Below, in pieces: positions 54,315 to 64,000 of a stretch of 64,000 nt of DNA. Position 1 is the stretch's first letter, and every line of letters starts with the position of its first letter. A model generated the notes under the pieces. The model was given only the letters and a program-made list of their open reading frames with translations. It searched no databases and was not told the origin of the DNA. The position numbers and the translations under genes are program-made. The stretch comes from Allodiplogaster sudhausi. Lineage: Eukaryota > Nematoda > Chromadorea > Rhabditida > Diplogasteridae. The stretch spans positions 186,001-250,000 of the forward strand of contig CALZFC010000310.1 in NCBI GenBank assembly GCA_945643635.1. Direction: 5' to 3'.

Positions 54315-54386
54315 GCTCCTGGGTGGGTTCGAACCACCGACCTTTCGGTTAACAGCCGAACGCGCTGCCGATTGCGCCACAAGAGC
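54315..54386 (-). tRNA. tRNA-Asn(GTT)
   Basis: Canonical; alpha flank with ctatgtc. Confidence 0.96.
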
Positions 54387-54715
54387 ACGGAATCGATCTG
54401 CAGCTATGTCAAAAATATACTATTTCTGTAGATATGATTATAAAATTTGATCCTTGAATCGGCATGGCCAAAACGTCTTCGCTCCTGCCGCCACAAGGGC
54501 TCGACATCGGTTTCTTTGCTATGTCAAAAATATATTATTTCGGCAGATTTGAAAATAAAACTTGTTCCATGACTCTACATCGACATGACCAAAACGTCTT
54601 CGCTCCTGCCGCCTCAAGGGCTCGACATCGGTTCTTTGCTATGTCAAAAATATATTATTTCGGCAGATTTGAAAATAAAACTTGATCCTTGACTCGACAA
54701 ATATAAAATGAATTC

Positions 54716-54787
54716 GCTCCTGGGTGGGTTCGAACCACCGACCTTTCGGTTAACAGCCGAACGCGCTGCCGATTGCGCCACAAGAGC
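54716..54787 (-). tRNA. tRNA-Asn(GTT)
   Basis: Canonical; beta flank. Confidence 0.96.
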
Positions 54788-55119
54788 ACGTAATCTGTTG
54801 TCTGCAGCTGTGTCAAAAATATACTATTTCTGTAGATATGATTATAAAATTTGATCCTTGAATCGGCATGGCCAAAACGTCTTCGCTCCTGCCGCCACAA
54901 GGGCTCGACATCGGTTTCTTTGCTATGTCAAAAATATATTATTTCGGCAGATTTGAAAATAAAACTTGTTCCATGACTCTACATGGACATGACCAAAACG
55001 TCTTCGCTCCTGCCGCCTCAAGGGCTCGACATCGGTTCTTTGCTATGTCAAAAATATATTATTTCGGCAGATTTGAAAATAAAACTTGATCCTTGACTCG
55101 ACAAATATAAAATGAATTC

Positions 55120-55191
55120 GCTCCTGGGTGGGTTCGAACCACCGACCTTTCGGTTAACAGCCGAACGCGCTGCCGATTGCGCCACAAGAGC
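55120..55191 (-). tRNA. tRNA-Asn(GTT)
   Basis: Canonical; beta flank. Confidence 0.96.
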
Positions 55192-55401
55192 ACGTAATCT
55201 GTTGTCTGCAGCTGTGTCAAAAATATACTATTTCTGTAGATATGATTATAAAATTTGATCCTTGAATCGGCATGGCCAAAACGTCTTCGCTCCTGCCGCC
55301 ACAAGGGCTCGACATCGGTTTCTTGCTATGTCAAAAAATATTATTTCGGCAGATTTGAAAATAAAACTTGATCCTTGACTCGACAAATATAAAATGAATT
55401 C

Positions 55402-55473
55402 GCTCCTGGGTGGGTTCGAACCACCGACCTTTCGGTTAACAGCCGAACGCGCTGCCGATTGCGCCACAAGAGC
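55402..55473 (-). tRNA. tRNA-Asn(GTT)
   Basis: Canonical; alpha flank. Confidence 0.96.
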
Positions 55474-55780
55474 ACGGAATCGATCTGCAGCTATATCAAA
55501 AATATACTATTTCTGTAGATATGATTATAAAATTTGATCCTTGAATCGGCATGGCCAAAACGTCTTCGCTCCTGCCGCCACAAGGGCTCGACATCGGTTT
55601 CTTTGCTATGTCAAAAATATATTATTTCGGCAGATTTGAAAATAAAACTTGTTCCATGACTTCTTCGCTCCTGCCGCCTCAAGGGCTCGACATCGGTTCT
55701 TTGCTATGTCAAAAATATATTATTTCGGCAGATTTGAAAATAAAACTTGATCCTTGACTCGACAAATATAAAATGAATTC

Positions 55781-55852
55781 GCTCCTGGGTGGGTTCGAAC
55801 CACCGACCTTTCGGTTAACAGCCGAACGCGCTGCCGATTGCGCCACAAGAGC
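55781..55852 (-). tRNA. tRNA-Asn(GTT)
   Basis: Canonical; beta flank. Confidence 0.96.
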
Positions 55853-56062
55853 ACGTAATCTGTTGTCTGCAGCTGTGTCAAAAATATACTATTTCTGTAG
55901 ATATGATTATAAAATTTGATCCTTGAATCGGCATGGCCAAAACGTCTTCGCTCCTGCCGCCACAAGGGCTCGACATCGGTTTCTTGCTATGTCAAAAAAT
56001 ATTATTTCGGCAGATTTGAAAATAAAACTTGATCCTTGACTCGACAAATATAAAATGAATTC

Positions 56063-56134
56063 GCTCCTGGGTGGGTTCGAACCACCGACCTTTCGGTTAA
56101 CAGCCGAACGCGCTGCCGATTGCGCCACAAGAGC
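56063..56134 (-). tRNA. tRNA-Asn(GTT)
   Basis: Canonical; alpha flank. Confidence 0.96.
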
Positions 56135-56463
56135 ACGGAATCGATCTGCAGCTATATCAAAAATATACTATTTCTGTAGATATGATTATAAAATTTGATC
56201 CTTGAATCGGCATGGCCAAAACGTCTTCGCTCCTGCCGCCACAAGGGCTCGACATCGGTTTCTTTGCTATGTCAAAAATATATTATTTCGGCAGATTTGA
56301 AAATAAAACTTGTTCCATGACTCTACATCGACATGACCAAAACGTCTTCGCTCCTGCCGCCTCAAGGGCTCGACATCGGTTCTTTGCTATGTCAAAAATA
56401 TATTATTTCGACAGATTTGAAAATAAAACTTGATCCTTGACTCGACAAATATAAAATGAATTC

Positions 56464-56535
56464 GCTCCTGGGTGGGTTCGAACCACCGACCTTTCGGTTA
56501 ACAGCCGAACGCGCTGCCGATTGCGCCACAAGAGC
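56464..56535 (-). tRNA. tRNA-Asn(GTT)
   Basis: Canonical; alpha flank. Confidence 0.96.
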
Positions 56536-56864
56536 ACGGAATCGATCTGCAGCTATATCAAAAATATACTATTTCTGTAGATATGATTATAAAATTTGAT
56601 CCTTGAATCGGCATGGCCAAAACGTCTTCGCTCCTGCCGCCACAAGGGCTCGACATCGGTTTCTTTGCTATGTCAAAAATATATTATTTCGGCAGATTTG
56701 AAAATAAAACTTGTTCCATGACTCTACATCGACATGACCAAAACGTCTTCGCTCCTGCCGCCTCAAGGGCTCGACATCGGTTCTTTGCTATGTCAAAAAT
56801 ATATTATTTCGGCAGATTTGAAAATAAAACTTGATCCTTGACTCGACAAATATAAAATGAATTC

Positions 56865-56936
56865 GCTCCTGGGTGGGTTCGAACCACCGACCTTTCGGTT
56901 AACAGCCGAACGCGCTGCCGATTGCGCCACAAGAGC
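56865..56936 (-). tRNA. tRNA-Asn(GTT)
   Basis: Canonical; beta flank. Confidence 0.96.
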
Positions 56937-57266
56937 ACGTAATCTGTTATCTGCAGCTGTGTCAAAAATATACTATTTCTGTAGATATGATTATAAAATT
57001 TGATCCTTGAATCGGCATGGCCAAAACGTCTTCGCTCCTGCCGCCACAAGGGCTCGACATCGGTTTCTTGCTATGTCAAAAAATATTATTTCGGCAGATT
57101 TGAAAATAAAACTTGATCCTTGACTCTACATCGACATGACCAAAACGTCTTCGCTCCTGCCGCCTCAAGGGCTCGACATCGGTTCTTTGCTATGTAAAAA
57201 ATATATTATTTCGGCAGATTTGAAAATAAAACTTGATCCTTGACTCGACAAATATAAAATGAATTC

Positions 57267-57338
57267 GCTCCTGGGTGGGTTCGAACCACCGACCTTTCGG
57301 TTAACAGCCGAACGCGCTGCCGATTGCGCCACAAGAGC
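57267..57338 (-). tRNA. tRNA-Asn(GTT)
   Basis: Canonical; beta flank. Confidence 0.96.
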
Positions 57339-57669
57339 ACGTAATCTGTTGTCTGCAGCTGTGTCAAAAATATACTATTTCTGTAGATATGATTATAAAA
57401 TTTGATCCTTGAATCGGCATGGCCAAAACGTCTTCGCTCCTGCCGCCACAAGGGCTCGACATCGGTTTCTTTGCTATGTCAAAAATATATTATTTCGGCA
57501 GATTTGAAAATAAAACTTGTTCCATGACTCTACATGGACATGACCAAAACGTCTTCGCTCCTGCCGCCTCAAGGGCTCGACATCGGTTCTTGCTATGTCA
57601 AAAATATATTATTTCGGCAGATTTGAAAATAAAACTTGATCCTTGACTCGACAAATATAAAATGAATTC

Positions 57670-57741
57670 GCTCCTGGGTGGGTTCGAACCACCGACCTTT
57701 CGGTTAACAGCCGAACGCGCTGCCGATTGCGCCACAAGAGC
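57670..57741 (-). tRNA. tRNA-Asn(GTT)
   Basis: Canonical; beta flank. Confidence 0.96.
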
Positions 57742-57951
57742 ACGTAATCTGTTGTCTGCAGCTGTGTCAAAAATATACTATTTCTGTAGATATGATTATA
57801 AAATTTGATCCTTGAATCGGCATGGCCAAAACGTCTTCGCTCCTGCCGCCACAAGGGCTCGACATCGGTTTCTTGCTATGTCAAAAAATATTATTTCGGC
57901 AGATTTGAAAATAAAACTTGATCCTTGACTCGACAAATATAAAATGAATTC

Positions 57952-58023
57952 GCTCCTGGGTGGGTTCGAACCACCGACCTTTCGGTTAACAGCCGAACGC
58001 GCTGCCGATTGCGCCACAAGAGC
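57952..58023 (-). tRNA. tRNA-Asn(GTT)
   Basis: Canonical; alpha flank. Confidence 0.96.
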
Positions 58024-58330
58024 ACGGAATCGATCTGCAGCTATATCAAAAATATACTATTTCTGTAGATATGATTATAAAATTTGATCCTTGAATCGGC
58101 ATGGCCAAAACGTCTTCGCTCCTGCCGCCACAAGGGCTCGACATCGGTTTCTTTGCTATGTCAAAAATATATTATTTCGGCAGATTTGAAAATAAAACTT
58201 GTTCCATGACTTCTTCGCTCCTGCCGCCTCAAGGGCTCGACATCGGTTCTTTGCTATGTCAAAAATATATTATTTCGGCAGATTTGAAAATAAAACTTGA
58301 TCCTTGACTCGACAAATATAAAATGAATTC

Positions 58331-58402
58331 GCTCCTGGGTGGGTTCGAACCACCGACCTTTCGGTTAACAGCCGAACGCGCTGCCGATTGCGCCACAAGA
58401 GC
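58331..58402 (-). tRNA. tRNA-Asn(GTT)
   Basis: Canonical; beta flank. Confidence 0.96.
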
Positions 58403-58612
58403 ACGTAATCTGTTGTCTGCAGCTGTGTCAAAAATATACTATTTCTGTAGATATGATTATAAAATTTGATCCTTGAATCGGCATGGCCAAAACGTCTTCG
58501 CTCCTGCCGCCACAAGGGCTCGACATCGGTTTCTTGCTATGTCAAAAAATATTATTTCGGCAGATTTGAAAATAAAACTTGATCCTTGACTCGACAAATA
58601 TAAAATGAATTC

Positions 58613-58684
58613 GCTCCTGGGTGGGTTCGAACCACCGACCTTTCGGTTAACAGCCGAACGCGCTGCCGATTGCGCCACAAGAGC
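58613..58684 (-). tRNA. tRNA-Asn(GTT)
   Basis: Canonical; alpha flank. Confidence 0.96.
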
Positions 58685-59012
58685 ACGGAATCGATCTGCA
58701 GCTATATCAAAAATATACTATTTCTGTAGATATGATTATAAAATTTGATCCTTGAATCGGCATGGCCAAAACGTCTTCGCTCCTGCCGCCACAAGGGCTC
58801 GACATCGGTTTCTTTGCTATGTCAAAATATATTATTTCGGCAGATTTGAAAATAAAACTTGTTCCATGACTCTACATCGACATGACCAAAACGTCTTCGC
58901 TCCTGCCGCCTCAAGGGCTCGACATCGGTTCTTTGCTATGTCAAAAATATATTATTTCGGCAGATTTGAAAATAAAACTTGATCCTTGACTCGACAAATA
59001 TAAAATGAATTC

Positions 59013-59084
59013 GCTCCTGGGTGGGTTCGAACCACCGACCTTTCGGTTAACAGCCGAACGCGCTGCCGATTGCGCCACAAGAGC
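59013..59084 (-). tRNA. tRNA-Asn(GTT)
   Basis: Canonical; beta flank. Confidence 0.96.
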
Positions 59085-59293
59085 ACGTAATCTGTTGTCT
59101 GCAGCTGTGTCAAAAATATACTATTTCTGTAGATATGATTATAAATTTGATCCTTGAATCGGCATGGCCAAAACGTCTTCGCTCCTGCCGCCACAAGGGC
59201 TCGACATCGGTTTCTTGCTATGTCAAAAAATATTATTTCGGCAGATTTGAAAATAAAACTTGATCCTTGACTCGACAAATATAAAATGAATTC

Positions 59294-59365
59294 GCTCCTG
59301 GGTGGGTTCGAACCACCGACCTTTCGGTTAACAGCCGAACGCGCTGCCGATTGCGCCACAAGAGC
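59294..59365 (-). tRNA. tRNA-Asn(GTT)
   Basis: Canonical; beta flank. Confidence 0.96.
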
Positions 59366-59697
59366 ACGTAATCTGTTGTCTGCAGCTGTGTCAAAAATAT
59401 ACTATTTCTGTAGATATGATTATAAAATTTGATCCTTGAATCGGCATGGCCAAAACGTCTTCGCTCCTGCCGCCACAAGGGCTCGACATCGGTTTCTTTG
59501 CTATGTCAAAAATATATTATTTCGGCAGATTTGAAAATAAAACTTGTTCCATGACTCTACATGGACATGACCAAAACGTCTTCGCTCCTGCCGCCTCAAG
59601 GGCTCGACATCGGTTCTTTGCTATGTCAAAAATATATTATTTCGGCAGATTTGAAAATAAAACTTGATCCTTGACTCGACAAATATAAAATGAATTC

Positions 59698-59769
59698 GCT
59701 CCTGGGTGGGTTCGAACCACCGACCTTTCGGTTAACAGCCGAACGCGCTGCCGATTGCGCCACAAGAGC
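59698..59769 (-). tRNA. tRNA-Asn(GTT)
   Basis: Canonical; beta flank. Confidence 0.96.
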
Positions 59770-60101
59770 ACGTAATCTGTTGTCTGCAGCTGTGTCAAAA
59801 ATATACTATTTCTGTAGATATGATTATAAAATTTGATCCTTGAATCGGCATGGCCAAAACGTCTTCGCTCCTGCCGCCACAAGGGCTCGACATCGGTTTC
59901 TTTGCTATGTCAAAAATATATTATTTCGGCAGATTTGAAAATAAAACTTGTTCCATGACTCTACATCGACATGACCAAAACGTCTTCGCTCCTGCCGCCT
60001 CAAGGGCTCGACATCGGTTCTTTGCTATGTAAAAAATATATTATTTCGGCAGATTTGAAAATAAAACTTGATCCTTGACTCGACAAATATAAAATGAATT
60101 C

Positions 60102-60173
60102 GCTCCTGGGTGGGTTCGAACCACCGACCTTTCGGTTAACAGCCGAACGCGCTGCCGATTGCGCCACAAGAGC
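60102..60173 (-). tRNA. tRNA-Asn(GTT)
   Basis: Canonical; beta flank. Confidence 0.96.
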
Positions 60174-60382
60174 ACGTAATCTGTTGTCTGCAGCTGTGTC
60201 AAAAATATACTATTTCTGTAGATATGATTATAAATTTGATCCTTGAATCGGCATGGCCAAAACGTCTTCGCTCCTGCCGCCACAAGGGCTCGACATCGGT
60301 TTCTTGCTATGTCAAAAAATATTATTTCGGCAGATTTGAAAATAAAACTTGATCCTTGACTCGACAAATATAAAATGAATTC

Positions 60383-60454
60383 GCTCCTGGGTGGGTTCGA
60401 ACCACCGACCTTTCGGTTAACAGCCGAACGCGCTGCCGATTGCGCCACAAGAGC
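60383..60454 (-). tRNA. tRNA-Asn(GTT)
   Basis: Canonical; beta flank. Confidence 0.96.
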
Positions 60455-60786
60455 ACGTAATCTGTTGTCTGCAGCTGTGTCAAAAATATACTATTTCTGT
60501 AGATATGATTATAAAATTTGATCCTTGAATCGGCATGGCCAAAACGTCTTCGCTCCTGCCGCCACAAGGGCTCGACATCGGTTTCTTTGCTATGTCAAAA
60601 ATATATTATTTCGGCAGATTTGAAAATAAAACTTGTTCCATGACTCTACATGGACATGACCAAAACGTCTTCGCTCCTGCCGCCTCAAGGGCTCGACATC
60701 GGTTCTTTGCTATGTCAAAAATATATTATTTCGGCAGATTTGAAAATAAAACTTGATCCTTGACTCGACAAATATAAAATGAATTC

Positions 60787-60858
60787 GCTCCTGGGTGGGT
60801 TCGAACCACCGACCTTTCGGTTAACAGCCGAACGCGCTGCCGATTGCGCCACAAGAGC
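60787..60858 (-). tRNA. tRNA-Asn(GTT)
   Basis: Canonical; beta flank. Confidence 0.96.
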
Positions 60859-61190
60859 ACGTAATCTGTTGTCTGCAGCTGTGTCAAAAATATACTATTT
60901 CTGTAGATATGATTATAAAATTTGATCCTTGAATCGGCATGGCCAAAACGTCTTCGCTCCTGCCGCCACAAGGGCTCGACATCGGTTTCTTTGCTATGTC
61001 AAAAATATATTATTTCGGCAGATTTGAAAATAAAACTTGTTCCATGACTCTACATCGACATGACCAAAACGTCTTCGCTCCTGCCGCCTCAAGGGCTCGA
61101 CATCGGTTCTTTGCTATGTCAAAAATATATTATTTCGGCAGATTTGAAAATAAAACTTGATCCTTGACTCGACAAATATAAAATGAATTC

Positions 61191-61262
61191 GCTCCTGGGT
61201 GGGTTCGAACCACCGACCTTTCGGTTAACAGCCGAACGCGCTGCCGATTGCGCCACAAGAGC
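61191..61262 (-). tRNA. tRNA-Asn(GTT)
   Basis: Canonical; beta flank. Confidence 0.96.
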
Positions 61263-61592
61263 ACGTAATCTGTTGTCTGCAGCTGTGTCAAAAATATACT
61301 ATTTCTGTAGATATGATTATAAAATTTGATCCTTGAATCGGCATGGCCAAAACGTCTTCGCTCCTGCCGCCACAAGGGCTCGACATCGGTTTCTTGCTAT
61401 GTCAAAAAATATTATTTCGGCAGATTTGAAAATAAAACTTGTTCCATGACTCTACATGGACATGACCAAAACGTCTTCGCTCCTGCCGCCTCAAGGGCTC
61501 GACATCGGTTCTTTGCTATGTCAAAAATATATTATTTCGGCAGATTTGAAAATAAAACTTGATCCTTGACTCGACAAATATAAAATGAATTC

Positions 61593-61664
61593 GCTCCTGG
61601 GTGGGTTCGAACCACCGACCTTTCGGTTAACAGCCGAACGCGCTGCCGATTGCGCCACAAGAGC
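61593..61664 (-). tRNA. tRNA-Asn(GTT)
   Basis: Canonical; beta flank. Confidence 0.96.
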
Positions 61665-61996
61665 ACGTAATCTGTTGTCTGCAGCTGTGTCAAAAATATA
61701 CTATTTCTGTAGATATGATTATAAAATTTGATCCTTGAATCGGCATGGCCAAAACGTCTTCGCTCCTGCCGCCACAAGGGCTCGACATCGGTTTCTTTGC
61801 TATGTCAAAAATATATTATTTCGGCAGATTTGAAAATAAAACTTGTTCCATGACTCTACATCGACATGACCAAAACGTCTTCGCTCCTGCCGCCTCAAGG
61901 GCTCGACATCGGTTCTTTGCTATGTCAAAAATATATTATTTCGGCAGATTTGAAAATAAAACTTGATCCTTGACTCGACAAATATAAAATGAATTC

Positions 61997-62068
61997 GCTC
62001 CTGGGTGGGTTCGAACCACCGACCTTTCGGTTAACAGCCGAACGCGCTGCCGATTGCGCCACAAGAGC
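61997..62068 (-). tRNA. tRNA-Asn(GTT)
   Basis: Canonical; beta flank. Confidence 0.96.
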
Positions 62069-62277
62069 ACGTAATCTGTTGTCTGCAGCTGTGTCAAAAA
62101 TATACTATTTCTGTAGATATGATTATAAATTTGATCCTTGAATCGGCATGGCCAAAACGTCTTCGCTCCTGCCGCCACAAGGGCTCGACATCGGTTTCTT
62201 GCTATGTCAAAAAATATTATTTCGGCAGATTTGAAAATAAAACTTGATCCTTGACTCGACAAATATAAAATGAATTC

Positions 62278-62349
62278 GCTCCTGGGTGGGTTCGAACCAC
62301 CGACCTTTCGGTTAACAGCCGAACGCGCTGCCGATTGCGCCACAAGAGC
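62278..62349 (-). tRNA. tRNA-Asn(GTT)
   Basis: Canonical; beta flank. Confidence 0.96.
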
Positions 62350-62681
62350 ACGTAATCTGTTGTCTGCAGCTGTGTCAAAAATATACTATTTCTGTAGATA
62401 TGATTATAAAATTTGATCCTTGAATCGGCATGGCCAAAACGTCTTCGCTCCTGCCGCCACAAGGGCTCGACATCGGTTTCTTTGCTATGTCAAAAATATA
62501 TTATTTCGGCAGATTTGAAAATAAAACTTGTTCCATGACTCTACATGGACATGACCAAAACGTCTTCGCTCCTGCCGCCTCAAGGGCTCGACATCGGTTC
62601 TTTGCTATGTCAAAAATATATTATTTCGGCAGATTTGAAAATAAAACTTGATCCTTGACTCGACAAATATAAAATGAATTC

Positions 62682-62753
62682 GCTCCTGGGTGGGTTCGAA
62701 CCACCGACCTTTCGGTTAACAGCCGAACGCGCTGCCGATTGCGCCACAAGAGC
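62682..62753 (-). tRNA. tRNA-Asn(GTT)
   Basis: Canonical; beta flank. Confidence 0.96.
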
Positions 62754-63085
62754 ACGTAATCTGTTGTCTGCAGCTGTGTCAAAAATATACTATTTCTGTA
62801 GATATGATTATAAAATTTGATCCTTGAATCGGCATGGCCAAAACGTCTTCGCTCCTGCCGCCACAAGGGCTCGACATCGGTTTCTTTGCTATGTCAAAAA
62901 TATATTATTTCGGCAGATTTGAAAATAAAACTTGTTCCATGACTCTACATCGACATGACCAAAACGTCTTCGCTCCTGCCGCCTCAAGGGCTCGACATCG
63001 GTTCTTTGCTATGTCAAAAATATATTATTTCGGCAGATTTGAAAATAAAACTTGATCCTTGACTCGACAAATATAAAATGAATTC

Positions 63086-63157
63086 GCTCCTGGGTGGGTT
63101 CGAACCACCGACCTTTCGGTTAACAGCCGAACGCGCTGCCGATTGCGCCACAAGAGC
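63086..63157 (-). tRNA. tRNA-Asn(GTT)
   Basis: Canonical; beta flank. Confidence 0.96.
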
Positions 63158-63367
63158 ACGTAATCTGTTGTCTGCAGCTGTGTCAAAAATATACTATTTC
63201 TGTAGATATGATTATAAAATTTGATCCTTGAATCGGCATGGCCAAAACGTCTTCGCTCCTGCCGCCACAAGGGCTCGACATCGGTTTCTTGCTATGTCAA
63301 AAAATATTATTTCGGCAGATTTGAAAATAAAACTTGATCCTTGACTCGACAAATATAAAATGAATTC

Positions 63368-63439
63368 GCTCCTGGGTGGGTTCGAACCACCGACCTTTCG
63401 GTTAACAGCCGAACGCGCTGCCGATTGCGCCACAAGAGC
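63368..63439 (-). tRNA. tRNA-Asn(GTT)
   Basis: Canonical; alpha flank. Confidence 0.96.
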
Positions 63440-63768
63440 ACGGAATCGATCTGCAGCTATATCAAAAATATACTATTTCTGTAGATATGATTATAAAATT
63501 TGATCCTTGAATCGGCATGGCCAAAACGTCTTCGCTCCTGCCGCCACAAGGGCTCGACATCGGTTTCTTTGCTATGTCAAAAATATATTATTTCGGCAGA
63601 TTTGAAAATAAAACTTGTTCCATGACTCTACATCGACATGACCAAAACGTCTTCGCTCCTGCCGCCTCAAGGGCTCGACATCGGTTCTTTGCTATGTCAA
63701 AAATATATTATTTCGGCAGATTTGAAAATAAAACTTGATCCTTGACTCGACAAATATAAAATGAATTC

Positions 63769-63840
63769 GCTCCTGGGTGGGTTCGAACCACCGACCTTTC
63801 GGTTAACAGCCGAACGCGCTGCCGATTGCGCCACAAGAGC
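63769..63840 (-). tRNA. tRNA-Asn(GTT)
   Basis: Canonical; beta flank. The remaining 160 bp to the window end are the start of its spacer. Confidence 0.96.
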
Positions 63841-64000
63841 ACGTAATCTGTTGTCTGCAGCTGTGTCAAAAATATACTATTTCTGTAGATATGATTATAA
63901 AATTTGATCCTTGAATCGGCATGGCCAAAACGTCTTCGCTCCTGCCGCCACAAGGGCTCGACATCGGTTTCTTGCTATGTCAAAAAATATTATTTCGGCA

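Larger units (their letters stand above)
55402..56270 (-). repeat. 2550-bp offset duplication, copy 1
   Basis: Contains a long spacer with a 22-nt deletion (at 55659-55663, reading ccatgacttcttcgctcc), giving the rare 379-bp spacing, shared only with 57952-58820. Confidence 0.8.
57952..58820 (-). repeat. 2550-bp offset duplication, copy 2
   Basis: Same 22-nt deletion at about 58209-58213 and the same following loci. Confidence 0.8.
25333..64000 (-). repeat. Tandem tRNA-Asn array, right part (113 loci)
   Basis: The same array resumes after the insertion. Spacings are 279-283 (short) or 400-404 (long), plus two of 379. Most tRNA bodies are identical; only 25494, 26738, 27546, 28110, 28918, 30972 and 31253 carry visible changes. 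Alpha and beta 5' flanks are interspersed; beta is 2-3 nt longer and explains 404 versus 401. Long spacers hold two 20-nt tRNA remnants and nothing else recognisable. The array runs off the window end. Confidence 0.97.

Noticed and set aside
25333..64000. 73-135 codon open frames in the right array, some joining two units
   Set aside because: Same by-product; the 135-codon versions appear only where one A is missing in the spacer (tataaatttg), which links two frames by chance.
1..64000. CRISPR-like regular repeats
   Set aside because: The regularly spaced element is a tRNA gene with related, not unique, spacers in eukaryotic-type DNA.

Overview
The window is eukaryotic nuclear DNA. The evidence is Pol III-type tRNA genes with internal A and B boxes and downstream T4 terminators, and an LTR retrotransposon of the Ty3/gypsy (Metaviridae) type. 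A metazoan such as a nematode is possible, because the element's primer-binding site fits a eukaryotic tRNA-Pro 3' end, but the sequence does not settle the organism.

Layout. 1-17133 and 25333-64000 are one tandem array of tRNA-Asn(GTT) genes, all on the minus strand. I count 168 tRNA loci (55 left, 113 right). They are spaced about 280 bp (short unit) or 401-404 bp (long unit), with one 521-bp unit. Both window edges lie inside the array, so its true size is unknown. No other tRNA type and no ordinary protein gene is present in the array. In the feature list, 'canonical' means the commonest 72-nt body. 'Alpha flank' means the tRNA 5' side reads acggaatcgatctgcagc or a close variant; 'beta flank' means it reads acgtaatctgttgtctgcag or a close variant.

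The spacer is itself built from former tRNA units. In a short unit the 208-bp spacer is two related 94-bp halves (about 70% identical by hand) separated by a 20-nt remnant that keeps only the two acceptor strands of the tRNA. The ancestral unit was therefore probably about 166 bp (72 + 94). Present units are dimers, trimers (long) or a tetramer in which only one tRNA remains whole. Blocks of several units were then duplicated (1519, 2345, 3001, 681, 1372 and 2550 bp offsets), carrying marker mutations. The left array is diverse and holds many damaged tRNAs, including two with a TTT (Lys) anticodon. The right array is much more uniform and mixes alpha and beta flanks.

17134-25332 is an LTR retrotransposon insertion on the minus strand, bounded by a 4-bp target duplication (TATG), 50 bp upstream of a tRNA locus. 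It has near-identical 363-bp LTRs, a PBS, a PPT, a gag region with four apparent frame changes, and an intact 1525-codon pol frame (NC zinc knuckle, protease, RT, RNase H, integrase, GPF module, long RG-rich C-terminal extension). Inside the same target duplication it also carries a deleted second copy: 629 bp of 3' internal sequence plus a 102-bp LTR piece. The tRNA genes and the element are transcribed in the same direction.
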